DNA of 64,000 nucleotides from Myxococcales bacterium (GTDB taxonomy: Bacteria; Myxococcota_A; Polyangia; Polyangiales; Polyangiaceae), in assembly GCA_005777185.1 (NCBI GenBank), contig SXNL01000359.1, positions 1 through 64,000 on the forward strand. Reading direction: 5' to 3'. The notes below the pieces were generated by a model that made no database searches, was not told the DNA's origin, and was given only the letters and a program-made list of their open reading frames with translations. The position numbers and the translations under genes are program-made. Within the stretch, counting starts at the first letter, position 1. The number at the start of each line of letters is the position of its first letter. Positions 16,147 through 25,236 of the stretch are shown here, piece after piece.

Positions 16147-18909
16147 ATGAAGCGGCTCGCACCCCTCCTCGCGCTGCTGACCCTCGCGATCGCCTGCGCG
16201 TCGCTCGATCCCATCCCCCACGGCGAGTGCGGGAACCGGGTGATCGAGGCGCACGAGGACTGCGACGTCTTCGCGGCCGGACCGGGCACGGTCTGCCGTG
16301 CCCCCGGCGAGGAGGGTGAGTGCCGCCTGGACTGCGCGCGCGGGAAGTGCCCCGGGGGCTGGGGTTGTGGCGTGGACCGGATCTGCCGGCAGCCTTCCGG
16401 CGCCTTCGTCGAGGGCGGCGTCCTCGCGTCGGGCGTGAACAAGCTCCGCGTCGGGGATCTCGACGGCGACGAGCGCGCCGACGTCGTCAGCTCGACGGCG
16501 CTCCTGCCCGACGGGACCGCGAAGACGCGCGTCCACTTCGTGGGGAGCGACGGAAGACCGGACGGCTCCCTCGACATCGGGCGCATCGGCTCCGCGGAGG
16601 TCGTCCCCCTCGGCCGCGGCCGCGCGATCCTCGGCACCCGGATCGGCGCCGTCCACTTCACGGTGGACGCGGCGCGCGAGCTCGTACCCGCGCTCAACCC
16701 GGTGGCGATCACGGAGGGCGCGGCCGTGTTCTTCCCGGTGTTCGTCGATCCCCGCCGACCCGCGCCCGAGGGCGCGAGGGATGTCGTCTCGGAGCTCTTC
16801 GTCGCGCGGGCGCTACCGGACGGCGAGGTCGTACTCGAGGACGCGGCGACGACGCCCCACGAGATCGCACGCCTCGGGCGCGTGGACGTGAAGCGGGTCC
16901 GGTTCCTCACGGGCGCCCCGGGGCGACCGCTCCGCCTGACCCCGTCGAGCTCGATCTGCGGCGACATCCTGGCCTGGGAGATCGGCGGACGGAAGGTCAC
17001 GCTCGCGTCGCCCTGCGTCTTCGTGACGAATGCGTCGCCCGCCGTGCAGGCCGCGACCGGCAGCCCGGTGATCACCTACGAGCTCCCGAGCACCTTCGCG
17101 CCGACCACGGGCATCGAGTCCGTGTTCGTCGGCAACGCGTTCGACGCGACGTCGCAGGAGATCTACCTCGCGGGCCGCGATCTCACGGACGGCCTCGCGC
17201 GCCTCTTCACCATCGACCCCCTGCGCGGCATCTCGTCGTTCACGAACCGCACGACCGCTCTCCCGCTCCGCACGGGCGTCGTGGCCGTCGGCGACCTCGA
17301 CGGCGACGGCAAAGGCGACGTCGTGACGTCCCAGCGCCTTCTCCTCTCGCGCGGCGCGAGCGCGGCCCCGGCGGATGGGGGCGCCCCCGCCGCGGACGGC
17401 GGGTCGCCGCTCGCGGTGTCGACGCTGATGAAGCTCGACAGCGCGTGGACGGAGGCGGTCGTCGGGGACTTCGACGGCGACGGTCGCACCGACGTCACGG
17501 CGCGCGTGGCGGGCAAGGCGGACCTGGATCTCGTGACGGTGCACGGCGTCGGGCCCACGCTCGCTGCCGTCCGCACGGAGGGCGCGCCGGAGATGCTCGC
17601 CGCCGGCGACTTCGACGGCGACGGCGTCTCGGGCGTCGCCTATGCGGAGCCGGCACCGAGCGTCGGCGGGGCACCGGCGTCGCGGGTCCGAATCGTCCAT
17701 GGCAGCCGCGACGGGGGTCCCCGTGGAACGGTCACCGTCGGCGTCGTCACGAACCTGGTGGCCCTGACCAACGCGGGCGCGCTCGACGGCGGCGCGATCC
17801 TGGGCGCGCTCGACAACCTCCTCGTCACGACGATAGGAGCGGACGACGACGGCCGCACGCGGACACGCTCCTACCTGGTCCTCGGCTCGGCGGAGCGCAT
17901 CCCGACCGCGCCGATCCTGCCCGTGGGGGGCATCTCGGCGGCCGCCGTCGCCGCGAGGCTCGGGTCGCGAACGGCGAGGGACGTCCTGATGCTGCCGTTC
18001 CTCCTCACCCCGTGCACGTGTGATGGATCGCTGCTCCAGGACCACTGCGTGCGGGGCGCGTCGTACGCGCCGGTCGCCCTCTCCCGGAGCTCCCCCACCG
18101 GGAGCGAGCACTGTGGTTCACGGCCCGCGCCGTGGCCCATGACAGCGGCACCGCCCCAGATCCGCCTCCTTGCGTCGAAGAAACCCGTCGACTGCCGGAT
18201 CGGGGACTTCACGACGGTGTTCGCCCTCGACGCGGTGCGCCTGGCCGCGGGCGACCTCGACGGGGACGGCAGGGACGAGGTCATCGTGGTCGCGTCGACC
18301 AACGACGCCATCGGCGATCCGCAGCCGAAGCTCGGGCCCGGGCAGGTGTTCCTCGTGCGTCAGCGCGCGAGCGCCCCCGAGGAGGACTGTCGGCTGGCGT
18401 CCGCGGCGAAGTTCGGAACGCTCGAGACGACGCCGATCGCCACGCTGACGCGGGCCATCGATCGCGACGCGGACCTGGCGATCGCCGACGTCGACGGAGA
18501 CGGCAGGAACGACGTCGTGCTCGTCCAGGGGATCTCCGACGCGCGCGAGCTCGTGGTCCTGTTCAACGAGGGAAGCGGGAAGCTGGCGGCGCCCGCCGTC
18601 GTGGCGAAAGCATCGGCGTTCGGCTTCGCGCGCGTGCTCGCGGGCCCGCCGTCCCTCGTCGCGGCCGTGACGCAGGAGTCCGGCGTGGCGCTACAGAGGC
18701 TCGACATGAAGCGCGGCGGCGTGGCGACGAACGTGCCGCTCGCGCCCGGCCTCGATCGCGCGATCACGGCGGTGACCCTCCAGATCGGCCGGCCGCTCGA
18801 GGCGGTGTCCGCCATCGTCGGGGGCGACGTGGACGGGGACGGCGTGGACGACCTCGTCGTGGTGGACCGCGGCGAGGCGCGCGTCTTCCGCGGACGGGCC
18901 AGGGATTGA
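16147..18909 (+). CDS. Large FG-GAP/VCBS-repeat lipoprotein
   Basis: 920 residues. A lipobox TLAIAC places the lipidated Cys at residue 17. A Cys-rich module (residues 25-85) precedes many FG-GAP-type repeats recognisable by D-x-D-G-D segments such as GDLDGDERADVV, GDLDGDGKGDVV, GDFDGDGRTDVT and GDVDGDGVDDLV. These are predicted Ca-binding loops of a beta-propeller. A second Cys cluster lies near residues 620-690. Such proteins are abundant in Myxococcota and are presumed surface or outer-membrane adhesion or scaffold proteins; no enzyme domain is present. The start was chosen because only it gives a signal peptide; the same frame is open far upstream by composition alone. Confidence 0.85.
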   Translation: MKRLAPLLALLTLAIACASLDPIPHGECGNRVIEAHEDCDVFAAGPGTVCRAPGEEGECRLDCARGKCPGGWGCGVDRICRQPSGAFVEGGVLASGVNKLRVGDLDGDERADVVSSTALLPDGTAKTRVHFVGSDGRPDGSLDIGRIGSAEVVPLGRGRAILGTRIGAVHFTVDAARELVPALNPVAITEGAAVFFPVFVDPRRPAPEGARDVVSELFVARALPDGEVVLEDAATTPHEIARLGRVDVKRVRFLTGAPGRPLRLTPSSSICGDILAWEIGGRKVTLASPCVFVTNASPAVQAATGSPVITYELPSTFAPTTGIESVFVGNAFDATSQEIYLAGRDLTDGLARLFTIDPLRGISSFTNRTTALPLRTGVVAVGDLDGDGKGDVVTSQRLLLSRGASAAPADGGAPAADGGSPLAVSTLMKLDSAWTEAVVGDFDGDGRTDVTARVAGKADLDLVTVHGVGPTLAAVRTEGAPEMLAAGDFDGDGVSGVAYAEPAPSVGGAPASRVRIVHGSRDGGPRGTVTVGVVTNLVALTNAGALDGGAILGALDNLLVTTIGADDDGRTRTRSYLVLGSAERIPTAPILPVGGISAAAVAARLGSRTARDVLMLPFLLTPCTCDGSLLQDHCVRGASYAPVALSRSSPTGSEHCGSRPAPWPMTAAPPQIRLLASKKPVDCRIGDFTTVFALDAVRLAAGDLDGDGRDEVIVVASTNDAIGDPQPKLGPGQVFLVRQRASAPEEDCRLASAAKFGTLETTPIATLTRAIDRDADLAIADVDGDGRNDVVLVQGISDARELVVLFNEGSGKLAAPAVVAKASAFGFARVLAGPPSLVAAVTQESGVALQRLDMKRGGVATNVPLAPGLDRAITAVTLQIGRPLEAVSAIVGGDVDGDGVDDLVVVDRGEARVFRGRARD

Positions 18910-19002
18910 GGAGAGGGGCTGGCCCTCGGGCGGAACAGCTGCGAATTACCGCTAGCTTCCGGCGCCCGCCGCGCTAGAGTCCCGCACCCGAAGAGGTGCG
19001 CC

Positions 19003-19872
19003 GTGACGATCAAGCCTTCCGATCTCCATACGATTCCTCTCTTCCGCGGCATCCCCGACGCGCAGCTCGCCGAGCTTCTGGGCGCGTTCGAGAAGGTGAG
19101 CCGCAAGCAGAAGACCGTGATCTTCCGCGCCGGTGACACGCCCGACCGCTTCGAGCTTCTCGTGAAGGGGGAGCTCCTGGTCGAGGAGGAGGGGGCCGCC
19201 AGGTTCACGCTTCGGCCCGTGAGCCCCGTGGGCGAGCTCGGCGCGCTCACGCACATCCCGCGCAGCACGACGGCCACGGCCATCACCGACGTCGAGCTCC
19301 TCGAGCTCCCGGTGACGGATCTCCTCGGCTTCTTCGAGAAGAACGCCGACATCGGCTTCGCGTTCTACCGCAACCTCCTGGGCGTCGTGAGCGACAAGGT
19401 CCGGCGCGACCGCCGTCGCATGGACGAGATGCGCGGAAACATCATTCGCACGCAGAAGGCGATGAAGTCCATGCGCGAGCTGGTCCTCGCGGCGCACGAG
19501 ACCGAGCTGTCGCGCCCGCTCTTCGAGCAGCTCGACGACCTCATCCAGAACAACCGGCGCGCGAACTACCGCGTCACGCCCGCCCCGGGCTACTCGGCGA
19601 AGCTGCGACTCGACGACGGCAAGTTCCTCGACGTGCTCGAGGTGAGCCAGGGTTACCTCAAGCTCGACGGCAAGACCGCGGAGCTGACGCGGGACCGCTC
19701 GTTCTGGGCGGGCGTGCTGGTGCTGCCGACGGACGAGATCCTGGTGTCGGGGAGCATCACGCGCGAGGCGAAGGACGGCGTCGTCGTGAAGCTCGACACC
19801 CTGGTCGACGAGTTCAAGGCGAAGCTGGACGACTACACGACGAAGCTGCAGCTGCTCGATTTCGTGGTGTAG
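19003..19872 (+). CDS. Cyclic-nucleotide-binding domain protein
   Basis: 289 residues from a GTG start. Residues 8-125 form a CRP/cNMP-binding beta-roll (IPLFRGIPDAQLAELLGAF, then PVGELGALTHIPRSTTATA in the phosphate-binding cassette position). A helical linker (about 125-180) follows, then a C-terminal beta-rich domain of about 100 residues (NYRVTPAPGYSAKLRLDDG). No helix-turn-helix is visible, so it is probably a ligand-controlled adaptor rather than a transcription factor. The C-terminal part might be a divergent PilZ-type domain, but the diagnostic Arg motif is not clear. The next gene starts 19 bases later. Confidence 0.75.
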   Translation: MTIKPSDLHTIPLFRGIPDAQLAELLGAFEKVSRKQKTVIFRAGDTPDRFELLVKGELLVEEEGAARFTLRPVSPVGELGALTHIPRSTTATAITDVELLELPVTDLLGFFEKNADIGFAFYRNLLGVVSDKVRRDRRRMDEMRGNIIRTQKAMKSMRELVLAAHETELSRPLFEQLDDLIQNNRRANYRVTPAPGYSAKLRLDDGKFLDVLEVSQGYLKLDGKTAELTRDRSFWAGVLVLPTDEILVSGSITREAKDGVVVKLDTLVDEFKAKLDDYTTKLQLLDFVV

Positions 19873-19891
19873 AACCGTCGGCGGTCCGCCG

Positions 19892-20674
19892 ATGTTCTAC
19901 TACCTATCGAAGATCCTCGACCTCGGGCTGTCTCCGCTGACGTGGACGCTCGTCCTCCTCGCGCTCGGGATCCCGTGGCGCCGGCGCATGCGGTGGAGGC
20001 GCCGGCAGCGGCTATCGCTGCTGCTCGCCTTCTTCGTGCTCCTCTTCTTCTCGCTGGAGCCGGTGTCGGCGCGCCTCCGCTGGCGTCTCGAGGCCGACGT
20101 ACGCCCGGCGACGCTCCCGCCCGGTGAGACGTACGACGCGATCATCCTCCTCGGCGGTGTCGTCGACGAGCGCCCCGCGGAGCAGTGGCACGCCTTCGCG
20201 TTCAACGAGAACTCCGAGCGCCTCCTCGCGACCTTCGACCTCCTCCGTGAGGGCCGCGCGGCGGCGGTCATCATCACCAGCGCCCCCACCCCGGGGATCG
20301 CGGAGGAGGCGCGCGAGTCCCCCGTCCTCGGCGCCCAGCTCGAGCGCTGGGGCATCCCGCGTGAGCGCATCGTGCTCGAGGAGCGAGCGCGGAACACCCG
20401 GGAGAACGCGGTCTTTTCCGCCGAGATCGCTCGCGCCCGCGGGTGGTCGCGCCTGCTCCTGGTGACGAGCGCGTTCCACATGCCGCGGGCGCTCGGGTGC
20501 TTCCGCAAGGTGGGGCTCCCCGTCACGCCATTCGCGGCCGACTACAAGGCCTACGATCCGGCGCGGTACCCGCTCTCGTGGGAGCCCCGATCGAAGCACT
20601 TCGAGCACAGCGCCTCCGCGCTGCGAGAATTCTCGGGGATCTGGATCTATCGACTACGCGGCTACTCCGAGTGA
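19892..20674 (+). CDS. YdcF/SanA-type DUF218 membrane protein
   Basis: 260 residues. Two N-terminal membrane segments (about 15-30 and 41-56, with an Arg-rich cytosolic loop between) precede a DUF218 Rossmann-like domain with YDAIILLGGVVDE, the conserved E-x-x-A-x-N-T-x-E-N-A segment (EERARNTRENAVFSAE) and LLVTSAFHMPRA. ElyC/SanA relatives act in envelope integrity and lipid-carrier-linked polymer metabolism. It probably forms an operon with the cyclic-nucleotide-binding protein. A short inverted repeat (TCGGCGG/CCGCCGA) sits immediately at its start codon and could mask it. Confidence 0.85.
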   Translation: MFYYLSKILDLGLSPLTWTLVLLALGIPWRRRMRWRRRQRLSLLLAFFVLLFFSLEPVSARLRWRLEADVRPATLPPGETYDAIILLGGVVDERPAEQWHAFAFNENSERLLATFDLLREGRAAAVIITSAPTPGIAEEARESPVLGAQLERWGIPRERIVLEERARNTRENAVFSAEIARARGWSRLLLVTSAFHMPRALGCFRKVGLPVTPFAADYKAYDPARYPLSWEPRSKHFEHSASALREFSGIWIYRLRGYSE

Positions 20675-20697
20675 ACCCGATTTGCTAGCTTGGGGGC

Positions 20698-22269
20698 ATG
20701 CGCCGCCTTGCCGTTCCCGTGCTCGTCCTGTCCGTCGTCGCCGCCTGCTCCTCCGCCGATCCGACGCCCGCGCAGAAGACCGATCCCCCCAAGCCTGCGA
20801 CGCGCACCTTCAAGGCGCTCGAGCCGCTCGCGAGCGCGAAGACCACGCTCGACGTGACGTTCACACCGAAGATCGCGCGGCGGCTTTCGTCGGCGGGGCA
20901 GAACCCCGTGAAGCCCGACGCGCTCGACGGCTACCTGAAGGAAGGAGCGGGCGACCAGACGACGCTCCCCGGCGTGCCGCACGCGACGCGCGTCATCGAC
21001 GCCTCGACGCCGCCCGCCGCGGGCCCGAAAGCCAAGCGCCTCACGCGCTTCGTGCACGTGCCCGACTTCCAGATCGCGGACGACGAGTCCCCGACGCGGC
21101 TCGCCCGCTTCGACACCTCCGAGGGCACCGACGCCGCCGCGCGTCCGCAGGACGCGTACCAGTGCCGCGTCCTCAACGCGACGGTGCGCACGGTCAACGC
21201 GCTCCACAAGAAGGACCCGATCGACTTCGTCCTGCTCGGCGGAGACAACGCCGACAGCGCGCAGCAGAACGAGGTGGAGTGGGTACTGGGAATCCTCGGC
21301 GGCGCCGCGTCGGTCCAGTGCGACTCGGGCGACGACACCGACATGATCGCGGGGCCCGACAACGACGGGAAGGATCCTTTCAAGCCCGAAGGCCTGCTCA
21401 TGAAGTGGCTCTGGGTCACGGGAAACCACGACATGCTCGTCCAGGGCAACGTGAAGGTGGACGAGGGCACCAAGCTCAAGGCGGTCGGCAACACCACGGC
21501 CGGCGGCACGCGCAACTACAGCACGGACAAGCGCGGGCCCATCGAGTCCGGCGACTTCATCGTGCCCGACCCGAAGCGCGCGCTCCTCGATCGCAAGGCG
21601 CTGATGGCGAAAATCGCGGCGGACGGCGATGGCCACGGCGTCGGCGCGAAGCAGAAGGAGCTCGGCAAGGCCATCTACACCCACGACGTCGCGGGCACGC
21701 CCATCCGCTTCCTCGTGCTCGACACGGGCACCGAGACGGGCGGCGACGCGGGGATCATCCGGCGCGGCGACCTCGACGGGGTCATCAAGCCTCTGCTCGA
21801 CCAGGCGAAGACCGAGGGCAAGTGGGTCATCCTCGCCTCGCACCACGCGGTCGGGAGCCTCACCCTCGACGGCGGCGCGCTCGGCTCGAAGCAGGCCGAC
21901 GCGGTACCGCCCGACGAGTGGGTCGAGGTCGTGGGCGCGTACCCGAACGTGATCTTCAGCATGGTCGGGCACACGCACCAGCACAAGGTGGCGCCCGTGA
22001 CGCCGAAGGCAGGGCACGCGTGGTGGGAGGTGATGACGAGCGCGATCGCGGACTACCCGCACCAGTTCCGCACGATCGAGGTCTTCGACCAGGACAACGG
22101 CTGGATCATGATGCGCGCGACGTGCGTCGACTACGCGACGGACGGAGATCCGGTGGCAGCGGAGGGGAAGCGGCGGGGGGTCATCGATTTCGTCTCCGGG
22201 TGGCTGCCCGACAACGGGCCGGGCGCGGACAAGGACCGGAACGTCGAGCTGTGGATCAAGAAGCCTTGA
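20698..22269 (+). CDS. Metallophosphoesterase lipoprotein
   Basis: 523 residues with lipobox SVVAAC (Cys17). The calcineurin-like metallophosphoesterase core has LLGGDNAD, VTGNHDM, LASHHAVG and VGHTHQHK. The first metal motif reads VPDFQ, a D-x-Q instead of the common D-x-H, as in some TIGR03767-type phosphoesterases. It should be a periplasmic or surface phosphohydrolase with a dinuclear metal centre; the substrate is unknown. An insertion of about 100 residues separates the GNHD motif from the C-terminal metal motifs. The downstream gene overlaps its stop codon. Confidence 0.88.
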   Translation: MRRLAVPVLVLSVVAACSSADPTPAQKTDPPKPATRTFKALEPLASAKTTLDVTFTPKIARRLSSAGQNPVKPDALDGYLKEGAGDQTTLPGVPHATRVIDASTPPAAGPKAKRLTRFVHVPDFQIADDESPTRLARFDTSEGTDAAARPQDAYQCRVLNATVRTVNALHKKDPIDFVLLGGDNADSAQQNEVEWVLGILGGAASVQCDSGDDTDMIAGPDNDGKDPFKPEGLLMKWLWVTGNHDMLVQGNVKVDEGTKLKAVGNTTAGGTRNYSTDKRGPIESGDFIVPDPKRALLDRKALMAKIAADGDGHGVGAKQKELGKAIYTHDVAGTPIRFLVLDTGTETGGDAGIIRRGDLDGVIKPLLDQAKTEGKWVILASHHAVGSLTLDGGALGSKQADAVPPDEWVEVVGAYPNVIFSMVGHTHQHKVAPVTPKAGHAWWEVMTSAIADYPHQFRTIEVFDQDNGWIMMRATCVDYATDGDPVAAEGKRRGVIDFVSGWLPDNGPGADKDRNVELWIKKP

Positions 22270-22877
22270 AGAGGGTCGTGGCCTTCGTCCTCCTCGGCGG
22301 CGTCGTCGGGTGCGACAAGCTCACGACGAGCTGGGCCGGACCGCCCGGCACGGTCGTACCGCTCTCGAGCGGACAGCCGGCCCCTGGCGCGACCGGCAAG
22401 CCGATCCAGGCCACGGCGCTCGCCGCGATCGACGCGGGGGCCGAGCTGTCGGACTTCGCGCAGGCGAAGGAGTACCGGAAGAACGGTCAGACGTGGATGG
22501 CGCGCATGCTCGTCGAGAAGAAGGCCCTCTCGGACGCCGGAACGAAAGAGGATGTGCAGTTCCTCGCGGAGATCTGCGCCGATCAGGGCGACACGAAGTG
22601 CGTCGACGCGTGCAACAAGAAGCTGGGGACCAAGATGTCCGCGAAGACGAAGGGGTCGGCCGCGGTCGACCCCGGCCTCCCCTCCGCGATCCCCGACGAC
22701 GACCTCGCGAAGGCGCGCGAGGCGCTCCACCGCGGCGACAAGAAGCGGGCGCGCGCCATCCTCGAGCCGCGGATGCTGGAGAACAAGGCGTCGCACGACG
22801 AGATCCAGCTGCTCCACGAGCTGTGCCGGCTCGAGGACGACAAGATGTGCATGGCGCTGTGCAAGACGCGGCTGTAG
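22266..22877 (+). CDS. Small TPR-like lipoprotein
   Basis: 203 residues from a TTG start that overlaps the preceding stop (TTGA); this start gives a compact signal with lipobox GVVGC (Cys16), which no later start would. The rest is charged and helical with paired Cys residues near the two helix blocks (EICADQGDTKCVDACNKKL and HELCRLEDDKMCMALCKTRL), suggesting two related Cys-stapled helical repeats. No known family was recognised. Translational coupling to the phosphoesterase lipoprotein suggests a shared envelope role. Confidence 0.75.
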   Translation: MKRVVAFVLLGGVVGCDKLTTSWAGPPGTVVPLSSGQPAPGATGKPIQATALAAIDAGAELSDFAQAKEYRKNGQTWMARMLVEKKALSDAGTKEDVQFLAEICADQGDTKCVDACNKKLGTKMSAKTKGSAAVDPGLPSAIPDDDLAKAREALHRGDKKRARAILEPRMLENKASHDEIQLLHELCRLEDDKMCMALCKTRL

Positions 22878-22888
22878 CGAGCGGGACG

Positions 22889-22910
22889 GCCGGGCGAGCT
22901 TCGGCCCGGC
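22889..22910. terminator. Hairpin between convergent genes
   Basis: A perfect 7-bp stem (GCCGGGC / GCCCGGC) with an 8-base loop lies in the 37-base gap between two converging operons. There is no T tract, so intrinsic termination is not assured, but the position suits a bidirectional terminator. Confidence 0.4.
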
Positions 22911-22914
22911 GGCG

Positions 22915-23250
22915 CTAGGGGGTCCGCTTCAGCGCGGTGATCCGGAGCGGCCCGTCCTTCGTCTCGGTGAAGGTGAACTCGACCTTGTCGCCCGGCTTCA
23001 CGCCGACCATCTGGTCCCCCGACACCGCGAAGCCCATGGTCATCGCCTTCATGTAGCCGGGGATGTCCTCGTGGGCGATCCGCACTACGCCCGTCTTCGT
23101 GTCGAACGTCTGGACCGTGCCTCGCGTGGAGCGGACCTCCAGGTCGGCGGCGGCCGGGGGCGCATCCTTCTTGCACGCGGTGAGGACCTCGCCCGAGAGG
23201 GCAAGGACGAGGAGGGTCCCCGCCGCGAGCGTGGAGGAGCGCGTGATCAT
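22915..23250 (-). CDS. CusF-like copper-binding lipoprotein
   Basis: 111 residues with a signal ending VLTAC (lipidated Cys26). The mature domain is the small OB-fold of the CusF/copper-binding family: GTVQTFDTKTGVVRIAHEDI, then PGYMKAMTMGF. The metal ligands expected from CusF are His in RIAHED and the two Met of AMTM; the Trp that stacks on Cu(I) in CusF is replaced (Met). Many homologues occur with SCO or copper-efflux genes; here the partner is an aminotransferase whose stop codon region overlaps this start (ATGA), so both come from one transcript. Confidence 0.8.
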   Translation of the reverse strand: MITRSSTLAAGTLLVLALSGEVLTACKKDAPPAAADLEVRSTRGTVQTFDTKTGVVRIAHEDIPGYMKAMTMGFAVSGDQMVGVKPGDKVEFTFTETKDGPLRITALKRTP

Positions 23251-24506
23251 CGCCCGTTCACCAGGTCGTCCAGATGGTTCATCGCCTTCTCCAGTGTATC
23301 CTTGTGGGGTCCGAACGAGAACCGCACGTAGGACTTGAAACGCGACGGGCGGCCGCTCCGGCGCTTGCCGGGGTTCACGTCGAAGAACTCGCCGGGGACG
23401 CAGATGACCTTCTTCTCGAGCGCCGCGCGGAAGAAGCCCATCCCCTCGGAGAGAGGCGCCGGGAGATTCGACACGTTGCCCCAGCAGTAGAACGTGCCGT
23501 CCGGGACGCGGTCGAAGCGAACGCCGATGCGCTCGAGGCGCGACAGCATGCGGTCGCGCTTGTCGCGGAAGGCGGCGTGAATCGCGAGGGTCTCCTGCAC
23601 GACGTGCGCCTCGCCGAGCAGGGGTACGGCCGCGCGCTGGAGCGGCTTCGATCCGCCGCCGTCCAGGAAGGAGCCCGCGCTCGCGAAGCCCTCGATCACG
23701 CGCCGCGGGCCGACCGCCCACGTGATGCGCCAGCCGGGGTAGCGCCAGTTCTTGGTGAAGCCGTCGAAGATCACCACCGGATCCTCCTCGACGTCGCGGA
23801 CGTAGCGGGCCGCGCTCTCGACGGGGAGCTGCCCTGGCCGCACGCGGTAGATGTAGTGCGAGTAGAACTCGTCGAGCAGCAGCGTGCAGTCGAGGTCGCG
23901 GGCGGCGGAGACCCACCGCTCGAGGTCCTCGCCCTCGACGAGCTTGCCGGTCGGGTTGCACGGGTTCGACAGCAGCACCGCAGACAGGCCGCGGCCGAGG
24001 ACCTCGCGGCGGAGATCGTCGGCCGTGAACGAGTACCCGCGCTCTCCGTCGAGGAGGATCGGGATCGAGGTGAACGCCTTGAAGATGTCGAGGAGCTCCT
24101 CGTACGCGGTGTAGTCGGGGATGAAGTGCCCGAGGTTGATCTGCCCGAGGCTCGCGGCGGCGCGCGTGAGGGCGGCGCGCCCTCCGCCCGAGACGCAGAC
24201 GTTGTCCGCCGTGTAGCGGCTGCCGCGGCCCTTGCGGTAGAGCGTGTTGTAGAGATCCGCGATGGCCTCGCGGAGCTCGCGCAGACCACCGACGGGCGCG
24301 TACTCCTGGTCGTCCACGTGGATCTCGATCGCGCGAACCCGCGCCGGCGCGCCGTCGAGATCGGCCGTCTCCGGCTGGCCCTGGCCCAGGTTGCACCAGT
24401 CCGGATCCTGCGTGGAGAAGCCGAGCTTGTTGGCCTCGCTCGTCACGTAGATCACCCCCGTCTTCGGGACGGGGCGGAACGCGTGGGGTCCGGGGTCTTC
24501 GGCCAT
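23247..24506 (-). CDS. PLP-dependent class I/II aminotransferase
   Basis: 419 residues with the fold-type I aminotransferase pattern: LGQGQPET near the amino end, YTADNVCVSGGGRAAL for the phosphate-binding glycine region, SNPCNPTGKLV, LLLDEFYSHY and DGFTKNWRYPGWRITW, with Lys in FTKNWRYPG as the PLP Schiff-base residue. Substrate cannot be assigned. The start codon lies only a few bases from the predicted transcription start of a strong promoter, so the mRNA may be nearly leaderless. Second gene of the unit is the CusF-like lipoprotein, an unusual partner. Confidence 0.9.
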   Translation of the reverse strand: MAEDPGPHAFRPVPKTGVIYVTSEANKLGFSTQDPDWCNLGQGQPETADLDGAPARVRAIEIHVDDQEYAPVGGLRELREAIADLYNTLYRKGRGSRYTADNVCVSGGGRAALTRAAASLGQINLGHFIPDYTAYEELLDIFKAFTSIPILLDGERGYSFTADDLRREVLGRGLSAVLLSNPCNPTGKLVEGEDLERWVSAARDLDCTLLLDEFYSHYIYRVRPGQLPVESAARYVRDVEEDPVVIFDGFTKNWRYPGWRITWAVGPRRVIEGFASAGSFLDGGGSKPLQRAAVPLLGEAHVVQETLAIHAAFRDKRDRMLSRLERIGVRFDRVPDGTFYCWGNVSNLPAPLSEGMGFFRAALEKKVICVPGEFFDVNPGKRRSGRPSRFKSYVRFSFGPHKDTLEKAMNHLDDLVNGR

Positions 24507-24518
24507 GTCTCGCAACCG

Positions 24519-24532
24519 ATTGTAATTACAAT
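24519..24532. promoter_or_regulatory. 14-bp palindromic operator ATTGTAATTACAAT
   Basis: A perfect inverted repeat without spacer that covers the -10 element of the minus-strand promoter. Flanks extend the symmetry imperfectly (AACC on the left, GGTT on the right, offset by one base). The placement is that of a repressor site. No regulator gene is adjacent except the ECF sigma operon, and the motif matches no binding site I can name with confidence. Confidence 0.65.
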
Positions 24533-24548
24533 GGTTTCGCCGTGTCAA
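24519..24548 (-). promoter_or_regulatory. Sigma-70-type promoter of the aminotransferase operon
   Basis: Read on the minus strand: TTGACA (plus-strand 24543-24548), an 18-bp spacer, then TACAAT (24519-24524). Both hexamers are near consensus and stand out in a very GC-rich region. The transcription start should fall about 24512, leaving roughly six bases before the ATG at 24506. Confidence 0.7.
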
Positions 24549-24594
24549 TCGCGGCGGAAATTTCGGGTGCCCCGCCGGCGACGGATCGCGGACC

Positions 24595-25236
24595 ATGTTC
24601 GCGGCCCTGCTCATGGACAAGCCGTCCGCGCTCCCGCCAGCCGCGACCGCACGGGCATCGGCGCCGACGCGCCGACGCTTCGAGGCCGAGGCGCGCGAGC
24701 TCGCGCCGCTCGTGCGCGCGGTCATCGCGGCGGTGCTGCGCGAGGGCGTGCACCACCCGGACGTGGAGGACGCGACGAACGAGACTCTGCGGCGCGCGCT
24801 CGAGAGCGAGAGCACGGTCCACGGCCCGATTCGCCCCTGGGTGCTCGGCATCGCGCGGCACGTCGCGCTCGACGTGCACCGCGCGCGCAAGCGAAGGCGC
24901 ACGCGCGAGGTGGAGGAGCCGCACACCGAGGAGCCCGCGAGCGTGCGCTTCGTCGAGGGCCTCGCGGATCCGGGCGCGCGGCAGGACGACGAGTTCGCGC
25001 GCAAGCAGCAGCTCGAGAAGATCGTGAGCCTCCTCGACACGCTGCCCGAGGGCCAGCGCAACGCGCTCGTGCTCTTCCACGCCGAGGGACTCGGGTACCA
25101 GGAGATCGCCGCGCGCCTCGGCGTGCCCCTCGGGACGGTCGCGACCTGGGTGACGCGCGCGCGCCGGGCCCTCGCCGAGGCGCTCGAGGACGAGGTTCTG
25201 GGGGCGAAGGATCCACGCAAAGGAAGGAAGCCATGA
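24595..25236 (+). CDS. ECF-type sigma factor
   Basis: 213 residues. Region 2 spans about 35-105 (VEDATNETLRRALE, then PWVLGIARHVALDVHRARKRR) and region 4 about 140-200 (TLPEGQRNALVLFHAEGLGY, EIAARLGVPLGTVATWVTRA), the usual helix-turn-helix. Region 3 is absent, as in ECF factors. A second ATG six codons on is also possible. It is divergent from the aminotransferase operon; a GGAAAT about 40 bases upstream of the ATG could be the -35 of an autoregulated ECF promoter (weak). The next gene is its probable anti-sigma factor. Confidence 0.92.
   Translation: MFAALLMDKPSALPPAATARASAPTRRRFEAEARELAPLVRAVIAAVLREGVHHPDVEDATNETLRRALESESTVHGPIRPWVLGIARHVALDVHRARKRRRTREVEEPHTEEPASVRFVEGLADPGARQDDEFARKQQLEKIVSLLDTLPEGQRNALVLFHAEGLGYQEIAARLGVPLGTVATWVTRARRALAEALEDEVLGAKDPRKGRKP

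Noticed and set aside
20698-22269. D-x-Q in the first metal motif of the phosphoesterase as a dead enzyme
   Set aside because: Some phosphoesterase subfamilies naturally carry Gln there and every other metal motif is intact.
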